Source: Cheilinus undulatus (Eukaryota > Chordata > Actinopteri > Labriformes > Labridae). From it: a stretch of DNA of 64,000 bases. This document shows, one piece after another, positions 1-10,900 of the stretch. Each line of letters begins with the position of its first letter. Position 1 is the stretch's first letter. The notes below the pieces were generated by a model. That model was not told the origin of the DNA, searched no databases, and was given only the letters and a program-made list of their open reading frames with translations. Where the stretch lies: NCBI RefSeq assembly GCF_018320785.1, contig NC_054868.1:43469874-43533873 (forward strand), read 5' to 3'. A program made the position numbers and the translations under genes.

Positions 1-1220
1 AATCAATCACTGTCTTAGCATTTCATCAAAGAAAGAGAACTTGAGCATGCAGCCTCAACAGCTTTACACAATGGTTTTGTCTTTTATGTTGAATTTTCTC
101 TCAGTTTGGAAGATTTTTGATCTTCAAGAGAACATTTTTCCTTTTGCTTCATACTTTACTCACAGAAGGAGTAAACTTTGTTTTACACTGAAATTAGGCA
201 AATATATTCCTCCCTGTATTTTAGCTGAAATAGCTAAATAAAAGGGAGATAAAGACAACAGGTGAGTCGGTGACAGTTTAACTCTTTAGTTTCATCTGTA
301 GCGTCTGTTAGCGTAGCTGTGTTTGTAGTTTCACAGGAGGAGCTGACTCAGTGTGAGGTCAGATGTTCTCACAGTCTCATGAATTAGACATGAGTGACGG
401 CGTGGTCCAGCTCTGAAGACAGAGCAGCTGAGAGCGCAGGCTGATGTTGGCAACACGAGGCCATTTGTGACGTCTGCTTTATTAATTAGTTATAAACTCT
501 GAGTATCAGGTGGACACGGCTGCTGACAAATAGGAGATTACCTTGAAGATGTTAAAGAGTTGTGTAAGAGGCAGAGAGGTGATTCTGTTGAGTGGTCAAA
601 CACAAAGTTTAAAGACTTATTTCATATAAAAATGCCAGAGAAAGAACACCAGTATTTAAGCCCTGAAACCAAATTCTTTCTGTTAAAGTGCTTGAGGCGA
701 CAATCCACCACCGTGCATAATTATCTCCTGCTTTTTTGTCAGAAACACCTTTCATTTCTTTTGTTTAGGTCAAGTAGAGTATCGTGTCACTGTGGCCCTG
801 TCAGTGTGGGTGGTGAGTGATGTGCCGTCCTGAAACAGAACCAGTTTCCCTCCAACCGAGAGCATCAGAGCTGCCGTTGGCTTACAAAGCAGGATAGGGG
901 AGAGTCTGGCGCTCACGTACTTCCTCTTCTCCTGGTCTGTGAGCTTCCAGAGTGGTGGAGTTTTCCTCTGCAACAATCAATAAGCACTTAGGTGTTAAAT
1001 AAATTATCCTCTTGTTTTCAGAGATAGTTGTTTCAGTCATCAAGACTTAGTCTGGTAAACCTTGATATTTAATTTTGATTGTGCTCGGATGTTTGGTCTG
1101 CATTCTCGACAGATGTCCAGTAGAGTTACAATATTAATCTTTTCGTGTTAAAATCTCAGCATCTACGTACCGACTTTATGACGCATTATCTCAAAACAGA
1201 TTAAATGTATTAATCTTTGG
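1..1220. other. Upstream intergenic DNA
   Basis: No gene is recognised here except for the exon-like minus-strand ORF described at 770-967. The rest is AT-rich unique-looking sequence with no clear repeat. A TTTATT at 478-483 would be an AATAAA poly(A) signal for a minus-strand transcript. Confidence 0.5.
770..967 (-). other. Exon-like ORF, unidentified, minus strand
   Basis: On the minus strand an open stretch of about 65 codons begins directly after a plausible acceptor (TTGTTGCAG then AGG) and ends at a stop near 770. It reads RKTPPLWKLTDQEKRK and continues with a hydrophobic block (ALMLSVGGKLVLFQDG). The composition is protein-like rather than low complexity, and an AATAAA on the same strand lies about 290 bases downstream (478-483). 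It could therefore be a 3'-terminal coding exon of a minus-strand gene, or a relic of one. I do not recognise the family, and I found no partner exon to its right before fhdc1 begins. It may be chance. Confidence 0.25.
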
Positions 1221-2331
1221 CAGTGGTTCTCAAATGAAGTGGCAAGGCACACTAGTGTGCCTTAAGGCAAGTCTAGGTGTGCCATGGGAATTTGTACAAT
1301 ACATTATTACAACTTTATGGCAAGTACTGTAACCAGGCCTGCCCACAGATCTGGCTGGACCCCTGAAAAACCCCAGAGAATGGGACCTCCCCAGTTTGGA
1401 TTTATTGATATCAGTGAATGCGTGTTGGATCAAGCATTGGTGCATCTTAGCTAACAGTCCCTCAGTAAGAGCTGAAAAGCATGGCAAGCTATTATTGGGT
1501 TGAAATTGGTGTTGAAATTATTAATTCATGCTATTTTTTAACCAAGATAACCAATTTTTCTACCCATTTTGCCACTTCTTCAGACAACTTAAACAATTTC
1601 TGCTTGTTTGTGTTTTTGCCATTTCTTTCTACTTTTGACCCATTTTTGCCACTTTTTTGGAACTTTTTGTCACATTTAACCCATTTTTGCTACCCTTTGC
1701 CACTTTTCACCCAATTTTGCTATTGTTTGGCTATTTTTTGCCACTTTTTCCCACCACTTTTAACCCCTTTCTACCACCTTTTAGTAACTTGAACCCCTTT
1801 TTTGCTCCTTTCCTGGCACTTGTGATCTATTTTGACACCCTTTTGCCAATTTTTATCCCACTTTTGCCTGTGTTCGACCACTTTTTTGCCCAATTTTGCC
1901 CTTCTTTATCACATTAAACCAATTTTTTTACCACCTTTTACAACATTTAACCCTTTTAGGCCACTTGTAACCCATTTCTGCCACTATTTTGACACTTTCA
2001 ACAAGTTTGTTGCCAATTTCAACCCATTGTTTGGAAACTTTTGATCAATTTTCACCCATTTCTGACTTTCTTATTGGCACTTTTTGCCCAGTTTTGCCAT
2101 GCTTTTCCATCACTTTAAACCCATATTTGCCACCTTCTGCCCATTTTTGCCATCTCCATGATCCCCCAGTTGGTTGGGCCCCAGAAAGCTCTCCCCTTTA
2201 TCTCCCCTTATACCACCTTGACTGTAACATTAATTAAAAAGTCTATTTTGTATTGATTTAAGTATGGTGTGCCCTGAGATTTTGGCTTAACCTTAGGTGT
2301 GCCATGGGCAAAAAAAGTTTGAAAACCACTG
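1221..2331. mobile_element. hAT-like non-autonomous element with satellite cargo
   Basis: The left terminus CAGTGGTTCTCAAA (1221) and right terminus TTTGAAAACCACTG (ending 2331) are inverted repeats of the hAT type. The 8 bases outside are ATCTTTGG (1213-1220) and ATCTGTGG (2332-2339), a 7/8 target-site duplication of the hAT length. Near both ends the motif AGGTGTGCCATGGG recurs in direct orientation. No transposase remnant is seen. The interior is dominated by a degenerate minisatellite, listed separately, so this is a MITE-like element of about 1.1 kb carrying other repeat DNA. Confidence 0.8.
1575..2155 (+). repeat. Degenerate minisatellite, TTTTGCCACTTTTAACCC family
   Basis: About 580 bases of imperfect repeats with a unit near 20 bp, core TTTTGCCACTTTTAACCCAT. 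Stops are rare in several frames, which creates spurious Phe/Leu/Pro-rich ORFs. Flanked on the left (about 1335-1405) by a segment with GCCTGCCCACAGATCTGG and GGGACCTCCCCAG that also borders the copies at 24.4, 44.8, 46.0 and 61.4 kb. It lies wholly inside the hAT-like element 1221-2331. Confidence 0.8.
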
Positions 2332-2529
2332 ATCTGTGGAGCAGAAAAACTTCCAATTTGTTAGATTGAAATCAAAACTGATGATTACATTTGTAGTTGG
2401 TAATTACATTGCAACGTCCAAGCTATTTAGGTTTATGAGCAGCCATAAATCCTCATAAATAAGACATTGGATGAGGAGAGACTTTGGGCATTTCTGATTG
2501 GAAAAGGTCCATTAAATATCAGAATTTTA

Positions 2530-3175
2530 AAAGTCATCTTTATTCTCATTATTCTACATTCAGTACCCCATAATGACAAAGCCAAAACAGAATATTAGAA
2601 TTTTTTACAAACCTATTAAGAATTAAAAACTGAAATATTACATCGACTTTCAAAAAGCACTTGAAATTTAGCTCAGGTCCTCCTGTTCCTCCTGATCATT
2701 GCTGAGATGTTTCTACACCTTGATTGGAGTCCACCTGACAATGTCAGAGCAAAAAACAAGCAATGGGGTCAAAGGAACTGCCTGCAGAGCTCGGAGACAG
2801 GAATGTTGCAAGGCACAGATCTGAGGAAAGCTACAAAAAAGTTCTGCTGCGCTGATGGTTTCCAAGAGCACAGTGGTCTCCATAATTCTCAGATGAAAGT
2901 AGTTTGGCACAACCAGGACTCTTCCAAATGCTGGCTGTCCAGGCAAACTGAGCAATCAGGGGAGAAGGGCTTTAGTAAGAGAGTTGATCAAGAACCCTCT
3001 GGTCTCTCTGAGCTCCAGAGATCCTGTGTGGAGATGGGACAAAGATCCAGAAGGACAACCATCACTGCAACCCTCCGCTGATCTCAGCTTTATGGCAGAG
3101 TGGCTAGACAGAAGGCTCTCCTCCATGCAAAGTCCATGTGGATGTCCATGGCACTTTCTAATCACTCTTGTTGGT
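2530..3175 (+). pseudogene. Tc1-like transposase fragment, decayed
   Basis: The plus strand contains a broken N-terminal Tc1/mariner transposase. Around 2985-3130, in shifting frames, it encodes ELQRSCVEMGQRSRRTTI, matching the DNA-binding helix-turn-helix region of fish Tc1 transposases (usual form TLTELQ-SSVEMG-ARRTTIS). The preceding stretch from about 2540 (ATTCAGTACCCCATAATGAC) is the usual Tc1 subterminal sequence. Frameshifts and stops disable it, the catalytic DDE half is missing, and no right-hand TIR was found. Confidence 0.75.
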
Positions 3176-4399
3176 TAATGGGATGATAACATGATAAAAC
3201 TAGAGAGCACTGGGAATGTTTGGCATTTATTTAAACAGCTGTGAAAGTATCTTGAGATGAACAATCTTCTGCAGTAAGGGGTTTCCTGAAAATATCTGGA
3301 CCTGAATATCTTGAAATTACCTAGAAATTATCTGGGTGATAACTGGAGTTGCTTTGGGTAAACTGGGTCCTTTGTGACCTCATAAAGTATCCCACAAAAT
3401 CAGCTGATTCACTTTTTTGCTGTTGCTGTGTTGTTTGTTAATCGAGTTGCTGTGCGACAGGTTTTTCCATCTGGCAACAGATGATGCTGATATGAATACG
3501 TGAAGGACCGCCAGCTGTTTTTCACACAGGAGTGGCACAACCTGATGCTGGTCGGCCACAAGTATGAGTCAGGAAATCTGCCTGTTTTCACTGGTGTGGA
3601 GTTTATGACGGATTTTTAAATCAGTGTAATTGAACGAGACATAAGTAGAGTGATTATGTAACGTATGGTAGAAATGAGTTTTAATTGAACTTGTGACAAA
3701 TCCACCTTTTCTTTCAGGCTAAATGAGTGTGGACTTGCCCTAAGACAAAATACTGAGTTGCTCTGTTGCTTTGATCTCTAATTTTCTGAGATCTTGCTCC
3801 TTGGTTTGCTGTGAGAAAACATCCTAAAGATGGAAAATGATACCAAATTGTGTAACAGACTCTAAATGGTGGTCGTCACATCTCTGACCATTTCACACCC
3901 CACAACCTGACTTCAAAGCCCTTCAGAAACAGGAAAAAAGCAGGATCTGCCATTTCGTTCATTGTGAGCTCCTTTGACATTGTACCCCTTCTCTTTTGAT
4001 CTGTAGCACCCCTTAATTTCCCCTAATTTCAGATTGTCCATGACAACATGCATGACTAGCTCTGTATAATCCTGTCCTGTGTTGTTTTTGTTGCCCTTGT
4101 AGCTTCATGGCCATCGCCGACCTTCGCCCTCTGCCCCCGGGAGGTAACCTTCAAAGGCTCTGCACGGCACGATGGCTGACCAGCTGAGTGATGGAGACGG
4201 ACAGAATCAAAGGACTTGCTCCCTTCATTGTGACTAGATGAAGGGATACTGAACTTCTTCTTCAATCAGAGGATGTATGCCACAGCATTTAGATGTTTTT
4301 GAAGTGAACTCATGTATCTGAAATCTTCCTTTGGGAACTTTTTTGAAAAAGAAGAAGTATTGATGTCCTGAAACAAGTTTTGCTACCGTAATATTTCAG
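3176..4399. other. Upstream region of fhdc1
   Basis: No confident gene or repeat. No CpG-rich promoter is obvious, so the true fhdc1 promoter and any earlier non-coding exon could lie here or left of the window. An acceptor-like ATATTTCAG ends at 4399, just before the first coding exon, which suggests that exon is spliced to an upstream 5' UTR exon. Confidence 0.4.
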
Positions 4400-4411
4400 A
4401 TTAGAGCTCAT

Positions 4412-4468
4412 ATGGTGACGGTTATCCCCTCCGATGCTTGTTATGAGTTTTCTACCCACATCCAATGA
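4412..4468 (+). promoter_or_regulatory. Upstream ORF overlapping the fhdc1 start
   Basis: An ATG at 4412 opens an 18-codon frame ending in TGA at 4466-4468. It overlaps the fhdc1 ATG at 4434 in a different frame. If the mRNA includes this segment, as the acceptor-like site ending at 4399 implies, scanning ribosomes meet this ATG first. Overlapping uORFs generally lower main-ORF translation. Both start contexts are poor (no purine at -3), but the upstream ATG has G at +4. Whether it is used cannot be told from sequence. Confidence 0.5.
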
Positions 4469-4931
4469 GCCAGAGAGCTGCAGCAGCGAGGGAAGCAGCT
4501 GCACCACCTCCTCCAACACCACCTCTGACCCGTCCTCTATGTCCGCACACACGCACGCCAACATACCTTCCCTCAGCGATGACCCCGACACCTCCAGCCA
4601 CAAAGCTCCCCCTCCTCCTCCCCTGCCGCCCCCACCTCCTCCAGATGCACCTCCGCCCCCTCCAACCACCACCAACCAAAACACGCGGAAGAAACGCCGC
4701 GTCCGCAGCTTCTTCTGGAAGCCGATACCAGAGGAGAGGGTCAGAGAGAAACCGAACATCTGGACCCTGGCAGTGCGGCAGCAGCAGTACCAGATCGATG
4801 TTCAGTCGGTGGAGGAGCTGTTCGGGCAGCAGGAGGAGGCGTTGACAGGCATCCGAGGGCCGAGGCCAGCAACCGGAACTTCAACCCACATCTCCAGGTC
4901 CCGCTCCTTCAAGGAGAGCACCAAGGAGGAT
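4434..4931 (+). CDS. fhdc1: fhdc1 coding exon 1 (FH1 and start of FH2)
   Basis: Encodes residues 1-166. The start MLVMSF matches the FHDC1 N-terminus (M-x-V-M), which supports this ATG. Residues 10-55 are Ser/Thr/Asp-rich, and 58-77 are polyproline ([12 protein letters not shown]), the profilin-binding FH1. The basic stretch [20 protein letters not shown] (85-104) with NIWTLA opens the FH2 lasso, as in mammals. The donor is GAT|GTGAGT at 4931/4932, phase 0. The C-rich proline codons leave several other frames open, but those are not genes. Confidence 0.95.
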
Positions 4932-7900
4932 GTGAGTAGATATCATGATTGAGTTAAAGCAGAAAATGTGTCTGCAGAGGTTTTATATAGCAAGTATACA
5001 TCAATAAGAGGGGCCTTTTGTGTGGAGAGTCATTATGTCCAACACAACACAAGACACACAACCACACTAACAAACAGCATACACAAAATCACAGATGGTT
5101 TCACACATGGTTTAAAGCTGCAAAAAGCAACCTCCGGAGTAAAAGAGATGAAAGTAAAGCTTAATTGAGAAGCTTTTAACCATGACTTACTGCTACTATC
5201 CAGTAAATCTATGTACTGGTTGAAATATTTTTTCATGAAAGCCAAAGATTGCTTGTATTTATTTTTATTTTTTGAGGTCGATATTTTGGGGAGCTTTTAG
5301 GCCTTTACTCAGACAGGATAGTGGACTGAGTCAGAAACTGAGGAGAGAGAAGGGGCAGGATGTCACAGGCCACATTTGAACCTGGACTGCACACTTCGAG
5401 GACAACAGCCAACAGCACACGGACTTAACCAGGCACCCCAAATCATTTGGTTACATGCCCTTTTGTAAGAGAACTGGCATGAAGAAGGCAAACCGATGCT
5501 ACTTTCTATGGCAGTCACAACTGAAGCTACTGTAATTTGCAACTTCCATCCCTGAATGGGCCTTTAAATCACAGGGAAAAAATCACAAACACAATAGACA
5601 CTACAAAACAAAGACACAACTAAATGCTGCGGCTGTAAAAAGTCCTTACACTCCTGTTAAGAGATAACATTACAGAACTTTTTCTCCACCTTCAATGAAA
5701 CCTAAAACATTTACAGTCTATTAAAAAAATCTTCAAGGATGAATAAATAAAAATGACAAAATCCTGGTTGACCAAATTTTGCACCCCCTGAGACTAAAAT
5801 TTGGATCCTTTTGATTTTATCACAATTCATTCTCTTTGGGTTGGAGTCCATCAATGTCGCCTAGCTCATCTTGGCAAAAAAAAACTCCTTACTCTGTCTT
5901 TCAAAAGTGCAAAAAATCTGCCAGAATAAGAGGGCAGTTACCCTCTTTAGGTCATCCTATAGATCTTCAGCAGGATTCAGGTTTAGGGTTCTTTCCCAAA
6001 CTTAATCTTTTCCTGGTGAAGCCCTTCTTTTGCGTCATTATCAGCTGAAAGGTAAAAGTCCTCTTCATCTTAGGTCTTCTAGCAGACACCTGAGTTGTTT
6101 GTGCCAAAACTGACTGTTTTTTGTAGCTTTTAATTATTCCCTTCCAGTTATTCCCAAACTAAACAAACTAAACTTTCGGCATGATGCTGCCCCCACTTTG
6201 CACCTCTTTGCCAGCATGCATCGATTTGAGCAGAGTAGATCAACTCAAACAGGAAGTCACATACATAGGAACATGCAGGACATCCAGTCAATTTCAAAAT
6301 AAAATGCCAGATACCATCATTTAATCAACAAGACATCTAAAAAGGAAGCAGATAAAAAGGTCAACCCTGCACAGGTGCAGTAACATGCTGTTTTTCATAC
6401 TGTTCTCTGTATTTCTCCATAAACTCATAATCGCACTTCAGAAATGAACTCAGTGAGTGACTGCATTGAGCAGTCAGTCAGAGCAAAACAATTGTGGAAA
6501 GAACGCTGCAGCTTACAGACTATAGTCCTCTTCAAGGGGCTTATGAGAACTGCAGTATTTCTCTAGAGTATGTTGATGGGTGTAGTATTTGTCCAACAAT
6601 GGAGATCAGTGAACAGTGGTCCCCATGTGACTTCCACTTGTCCAGCAACTGTCAGTCAATATGAGATGGCCTGGTATGCTATCATTCCTGAAACAGAAAC
6701 TATTTGATCATAGTTACTACATATTGTCTTCAAACTCTGATTTAGAGAATACACAAGCTTGATCAGAGGTAGTTCAGATGTTTGATACCGTGGGACTGTT
6801 ACATCAGTGCAGACCTGTTGGATACTCTAGATCCTGGACTCACAAGCATGAGAAAGTCCCGGATTCACCCCAATACAATGCTGCAGTACACACCTCTCTC
6901 TCCGTACTCCCTACAAAGACTGTTAGGTAACGGTGCTCAGTTACAGCTTTGCTTTGAGCCTCAAAAATGATTTGTGTTCATAACCAGAACAAAAACATCC
7001 TCACGTCATTACCAACTCCTGGAAAGTAACACGTGAGCTGTAAAGCAATACCTGCGTGAAGTGCAGAGACACATGACACAAAATGACGTCTTTGTCAGGA
7101 CAATGAACTCATTGCTGATTCTCAATCCCCAAAGCGTGAGCAGTTTTCAGGGAACAGCTGTTACCAAACGCTCATGGGGAGCTTGAAATAAATCCAGCAT
7201 TTGGGCAACTATATTGTTAGTTTTTGATTATACAACAGTCAGACCCAATCAATTTCATCATACAAAAGGTGGTATGAGTGCTGATATCAGCCCTCGAAAT
7301 ACTTTTATTATCACATTAGGTTGTTAAACATACAGTATGTAAAGTCACTGCTGAGGGGAGGGGGTGTCTAAATCAAAACAGTTACTCAAAACAAGTAGAG
7401 ACCAGCGCTCAGCTCCACCCAACTCTGCTGTTTACCTCTTGTTTTTAATTGTGAAAAAGTCATAAATAAAACCAAAACACTGGTTTACTGTTTAGTAAAT
7501 AAACTATACAAACTGCTTTTTTTAATGAACAGAGTCTTCAATTCAAATCTAGAAGTAAGCCACAGAGCTTGGTGCTAGTTGACCTGGAAATACCTAGAGG
7601 GGTGGGGCCACAGAGTTCTGCATTTCGGGGTGAATTTTGCAATTGAACCTGCAACTGAAGGAAGAGAATAATCTTGGTACATCACAAGTAAGCAGCACAA
7701 ATTATAAATGAATTATGTTGCAGTCTTTCACATAACATCTAGTGTTTCCATGGCGATCACTGTTAAGCCCTCTGGAGATGTCCCAGGACTAACTGGACAA
7801 AACACCAGTAAAGGAGTGTTTCTGCTTGACAACCTCAGCGAAGTGTTTGCCTCTGGCTGCCCTTCAGTTGGCACAGTTGACTTGTGGAGCGAATAGTAAG

Positions 7901-10900
7901 GATTTACGTGGGTTTAAGGATTTCTTGCTCACATTTTCTGTAGAGCACAAGTATCTTGTGTTTGCCTCAAATCAATATAGACATTACAGCGTAAAAACTC
8001 TACATATTTTAGCTTTAAATGTATTTAGTTGAATGTAGACAATGCTTTTGTATTAAGAAAAAGTTGTAAGAAATCAGGAAAATCAGTATTTCTTTGCAGT
8101 TAGACCTTTTCTGATTCCTATACCAGTGTCGGAAAAACTGCTAAAATTGCGGGTATTGGTATCAACAAGCACTGTTTTGTTTTTGTTTTTCTACTTTATA
8201 TTTTCCTTCATTTAGCCATGCTTAATGCTAGCATTTTAAATTGTAAATCAATTATTCACTGCTTGGAAAAACTGCACACATGTGCTACCATTTTTTAAGG
8301 CAGCAAAGAAGAGCCAAACAAAGGACCCACTGGCCACTGACATTCATTATTCTGTATGTATTTGTTTAAACCCTCTTTCCCTCTCAAAGACAGCTGTTGT
8401 GCTGCTCCAGTGGTGCTATCCATGCCTTCGCAGCCTTTATGTCAGCTTTTCTAGCAGGCCTGGAACTTGGGTGACTTTTCAGCAGCATAAAGGATTAAAT
8501 CCAAAGTGATAGGTCCAATACTGAATGTCTGTTTATCCATTTTTATCCATTTTTGATCATTTATTGCTGCTCACTTAAAATCCAACAGCCATTTATTGCA
8601 TTCCCAGAATGCTTTGCGAGGCTGCTCTGTTATCCTGTCATGCTTTGCCAAAGTGTGCATGCTTAAACATGCAGGTCATGATGGAGATGGCCTGAATAGA
8701 GTATAATGGAGAGAAAGAGAGATAGAGAGCCTGCAATATGTCTCTCTGTGTCATTGTAATTTAATATTTAGCAGTAAAACTCACAGTAATTTGCAGGATA
8801 AACAACTTGGAGTGTCACGGAGAGGCTGTACATTATGATTATATTCAGAAAGTTCACACAGGTATTGGATTGGTGCTCTGTATTGGCTGATGCTTAACAC
8901 TCCTCTAGGAAAAATTGTATAGGAACATCTATTTTTCATCTGTCATGTTTAATCCATATTGTAGTGATGGTGTGTGGGAGTATCTAACTAACAAAAATTA
9001 TTATCTGATGTTTATTTTTGCTTCTTACTATTTGCTGCTTGTAAAACTGATCTGTAAACGCAGTATGACGCTCTACATTGTGCTTTATTCAGCAGCTTTA
9101 CAGGACAAAATCAGAAGAGGTAAAGATGAACTGCTTTATTCACAGGGGGTTAATCAAAATGTTCCTCATGGGAGCTTTAAGTCAGAACTATTTTTATTTT
9201 ATTTTAGCACCTTAAAACACATCTACTGCCTAGCGTGTATAAATGTGTGTTATTTTAAATTGTTCCATTACTTTTCTTCTCCTCAGCTGTACTCTTTGTC
9301 TTTAGTCAAGCGGCACAAGTGTCTAATTCCTATTTGAGAGCCCTAATGAGGTCTATGAGGGATCCTTTTTAAAAATGTACGTACTGTACAGTCACCTGTA
9401 AAGGGAGTGCAGTAAAAGCCATTGTTAATGAGGAAGGTGTGAACACCACGTGCAGCCCGGTGGAATTTCAGAGTCCCATAGGGTGACTATGGTGGTGAGG
9501 TGGGGATGCTGAAAAGCAACAGCAACCAGGTGATGTTAATTAAAGGAAAAGGGTGTGGATGAGTGCTGTTTGTGAGCATTAATTTGTGTTTTTGTTTGTA
9601 ATTCTGTGATATTTTTCATTTATTTTCAGGTCAGTATCCTTGACTCCAAGAGGGGGATGAATGTGGGCATTTTCCTGAAGCAGTTCAAGAAGTAAGTCCT
9701 TACTGTTTTATTCCCTGAGGGGAGGGTGGAGAATAAATGGATGTTAAAATGTGGAATCAAGCCTGTAATAGCATATAATTTAAATGTTTAAGTCTGTGAA
9801 GACAGGTTATTATTTGTTGTGTTATAATGTGTTGAAAAAGGTTTTTGATTGTCTTTTGCAAATATCAAGTTGTCTGCTGCATATAACTTGATGACTAAGG
9901 CAAGTGAATTAATCATACAAAAGAGAAAAAGGTCAGATAAAGGGAGAAATGTAATGAAATAATTTTAAGCCTTATTAAGGTGGCATGCTAGAGCAAACTA
10001 GTTGCAACTTTGCTGTTTGGAAATTCCTAAATAATGCCATTCAACAAACGTTAAACTGTTACCGAATAAAAACGTCTTAAAAAGTCACAAATCCATCAAC
10101 TACGTAAAGTCAAAAACATACAAACAAATGAAGCAGAAAAGGCTGATTACTGTAGTTCGAAGAGATTTGCTCCAGGCTTTCAGGAAACGCGATGGGAAAA
10201 CTGGATCCCGTGAAAGTTAGGGTGCACTCACTGCAGAGATAGTTTCTTTGCACCGTACTAAAGCAGCACTGAAGCTTGCCCGCACCCCCCAAAACCTCTT
10301 GTCCTTGCACTAGTGGCCTCACTCACATTGATCCAAGCCCAATCAGACCTGAGCATGGACGCGGCATCACATAGTAATATGCCCACAGTCTGACAGCAAA
10401 CCAGGCAGAGCAATACAGCAGGGTTTCCCAACCTTTTTCCTTGGAGCCTTCCCTACATGTAACTAAGAAAAGCAGAGCTCCCCTAGCACCCAAAAGAGAA
10501 GAAAAAGTGACACAATGCCGCCAAAAATTACCAGAAAATTAATTATTTCACTGATAAAACCTTAAAAAAGGCCTTTGCATGCTTTTCTTATCAAACAACT
10601 TTTGTATAAACTACTTGATAACTGCTTTATCATGCTATTAGTCAATATTTGCGAATCTAATTTTGGCAGCCTCAGAGCAGACAAAGTCTCGTGCCCCCTC
10701 TAAGATCTTTGGTGCCTCCCCAGACCCCAGGTTGGGAACAAATGCAGTACAGACGCTGTGAGTATAAACCATGCGTATTTGGAAAGGCTGCACAGCTGAT
10801 TCATTGAAAACAATACACCAGGAGGATTTTAACTTGTGTTTTTTTTCCTTTCCTTCTTTTTTTGTGGCCACAAAACAGGGATTTTTCTTTAAGTAACGGA

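Larger units (their letters stand above)
4932..9629. other. fhdc1 intron 1
   Basis: 4.7 kb of non-coding sequence. It holds a SINE relic (5285-5440), a Tc1-like relic (5740-6200) and a dispersed repeat (8385-8745). The remainder, including 6200-8385 and 8745-9629, shows only short chance ORFs. Confidence 0.8.

Noticed and set aside
1481..2237. Overlapping Phe/Leu/Pro-rich ORFs
   Set aside because: They fall inside the minisatellite of the hAT-like element and arise from a stop-poor repeat.
3530..3619. Short plus-strand frame after TTTTTCACACAG, beginning EWHNLMLVGHKYESG
   Set aside because: Looks exon-like with an acceptor and stop, but is only 29 codons, has no recognised homologue and no partner exon; not enough to call.
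4310..4845. Minus-strand Gly-rich ORFs and a second plus-frame ORF over fhdc1 exon 1
   Set aside because: Shadows of the proline-codon-rich FH1 exon; they do not respect splice sites and match no family.
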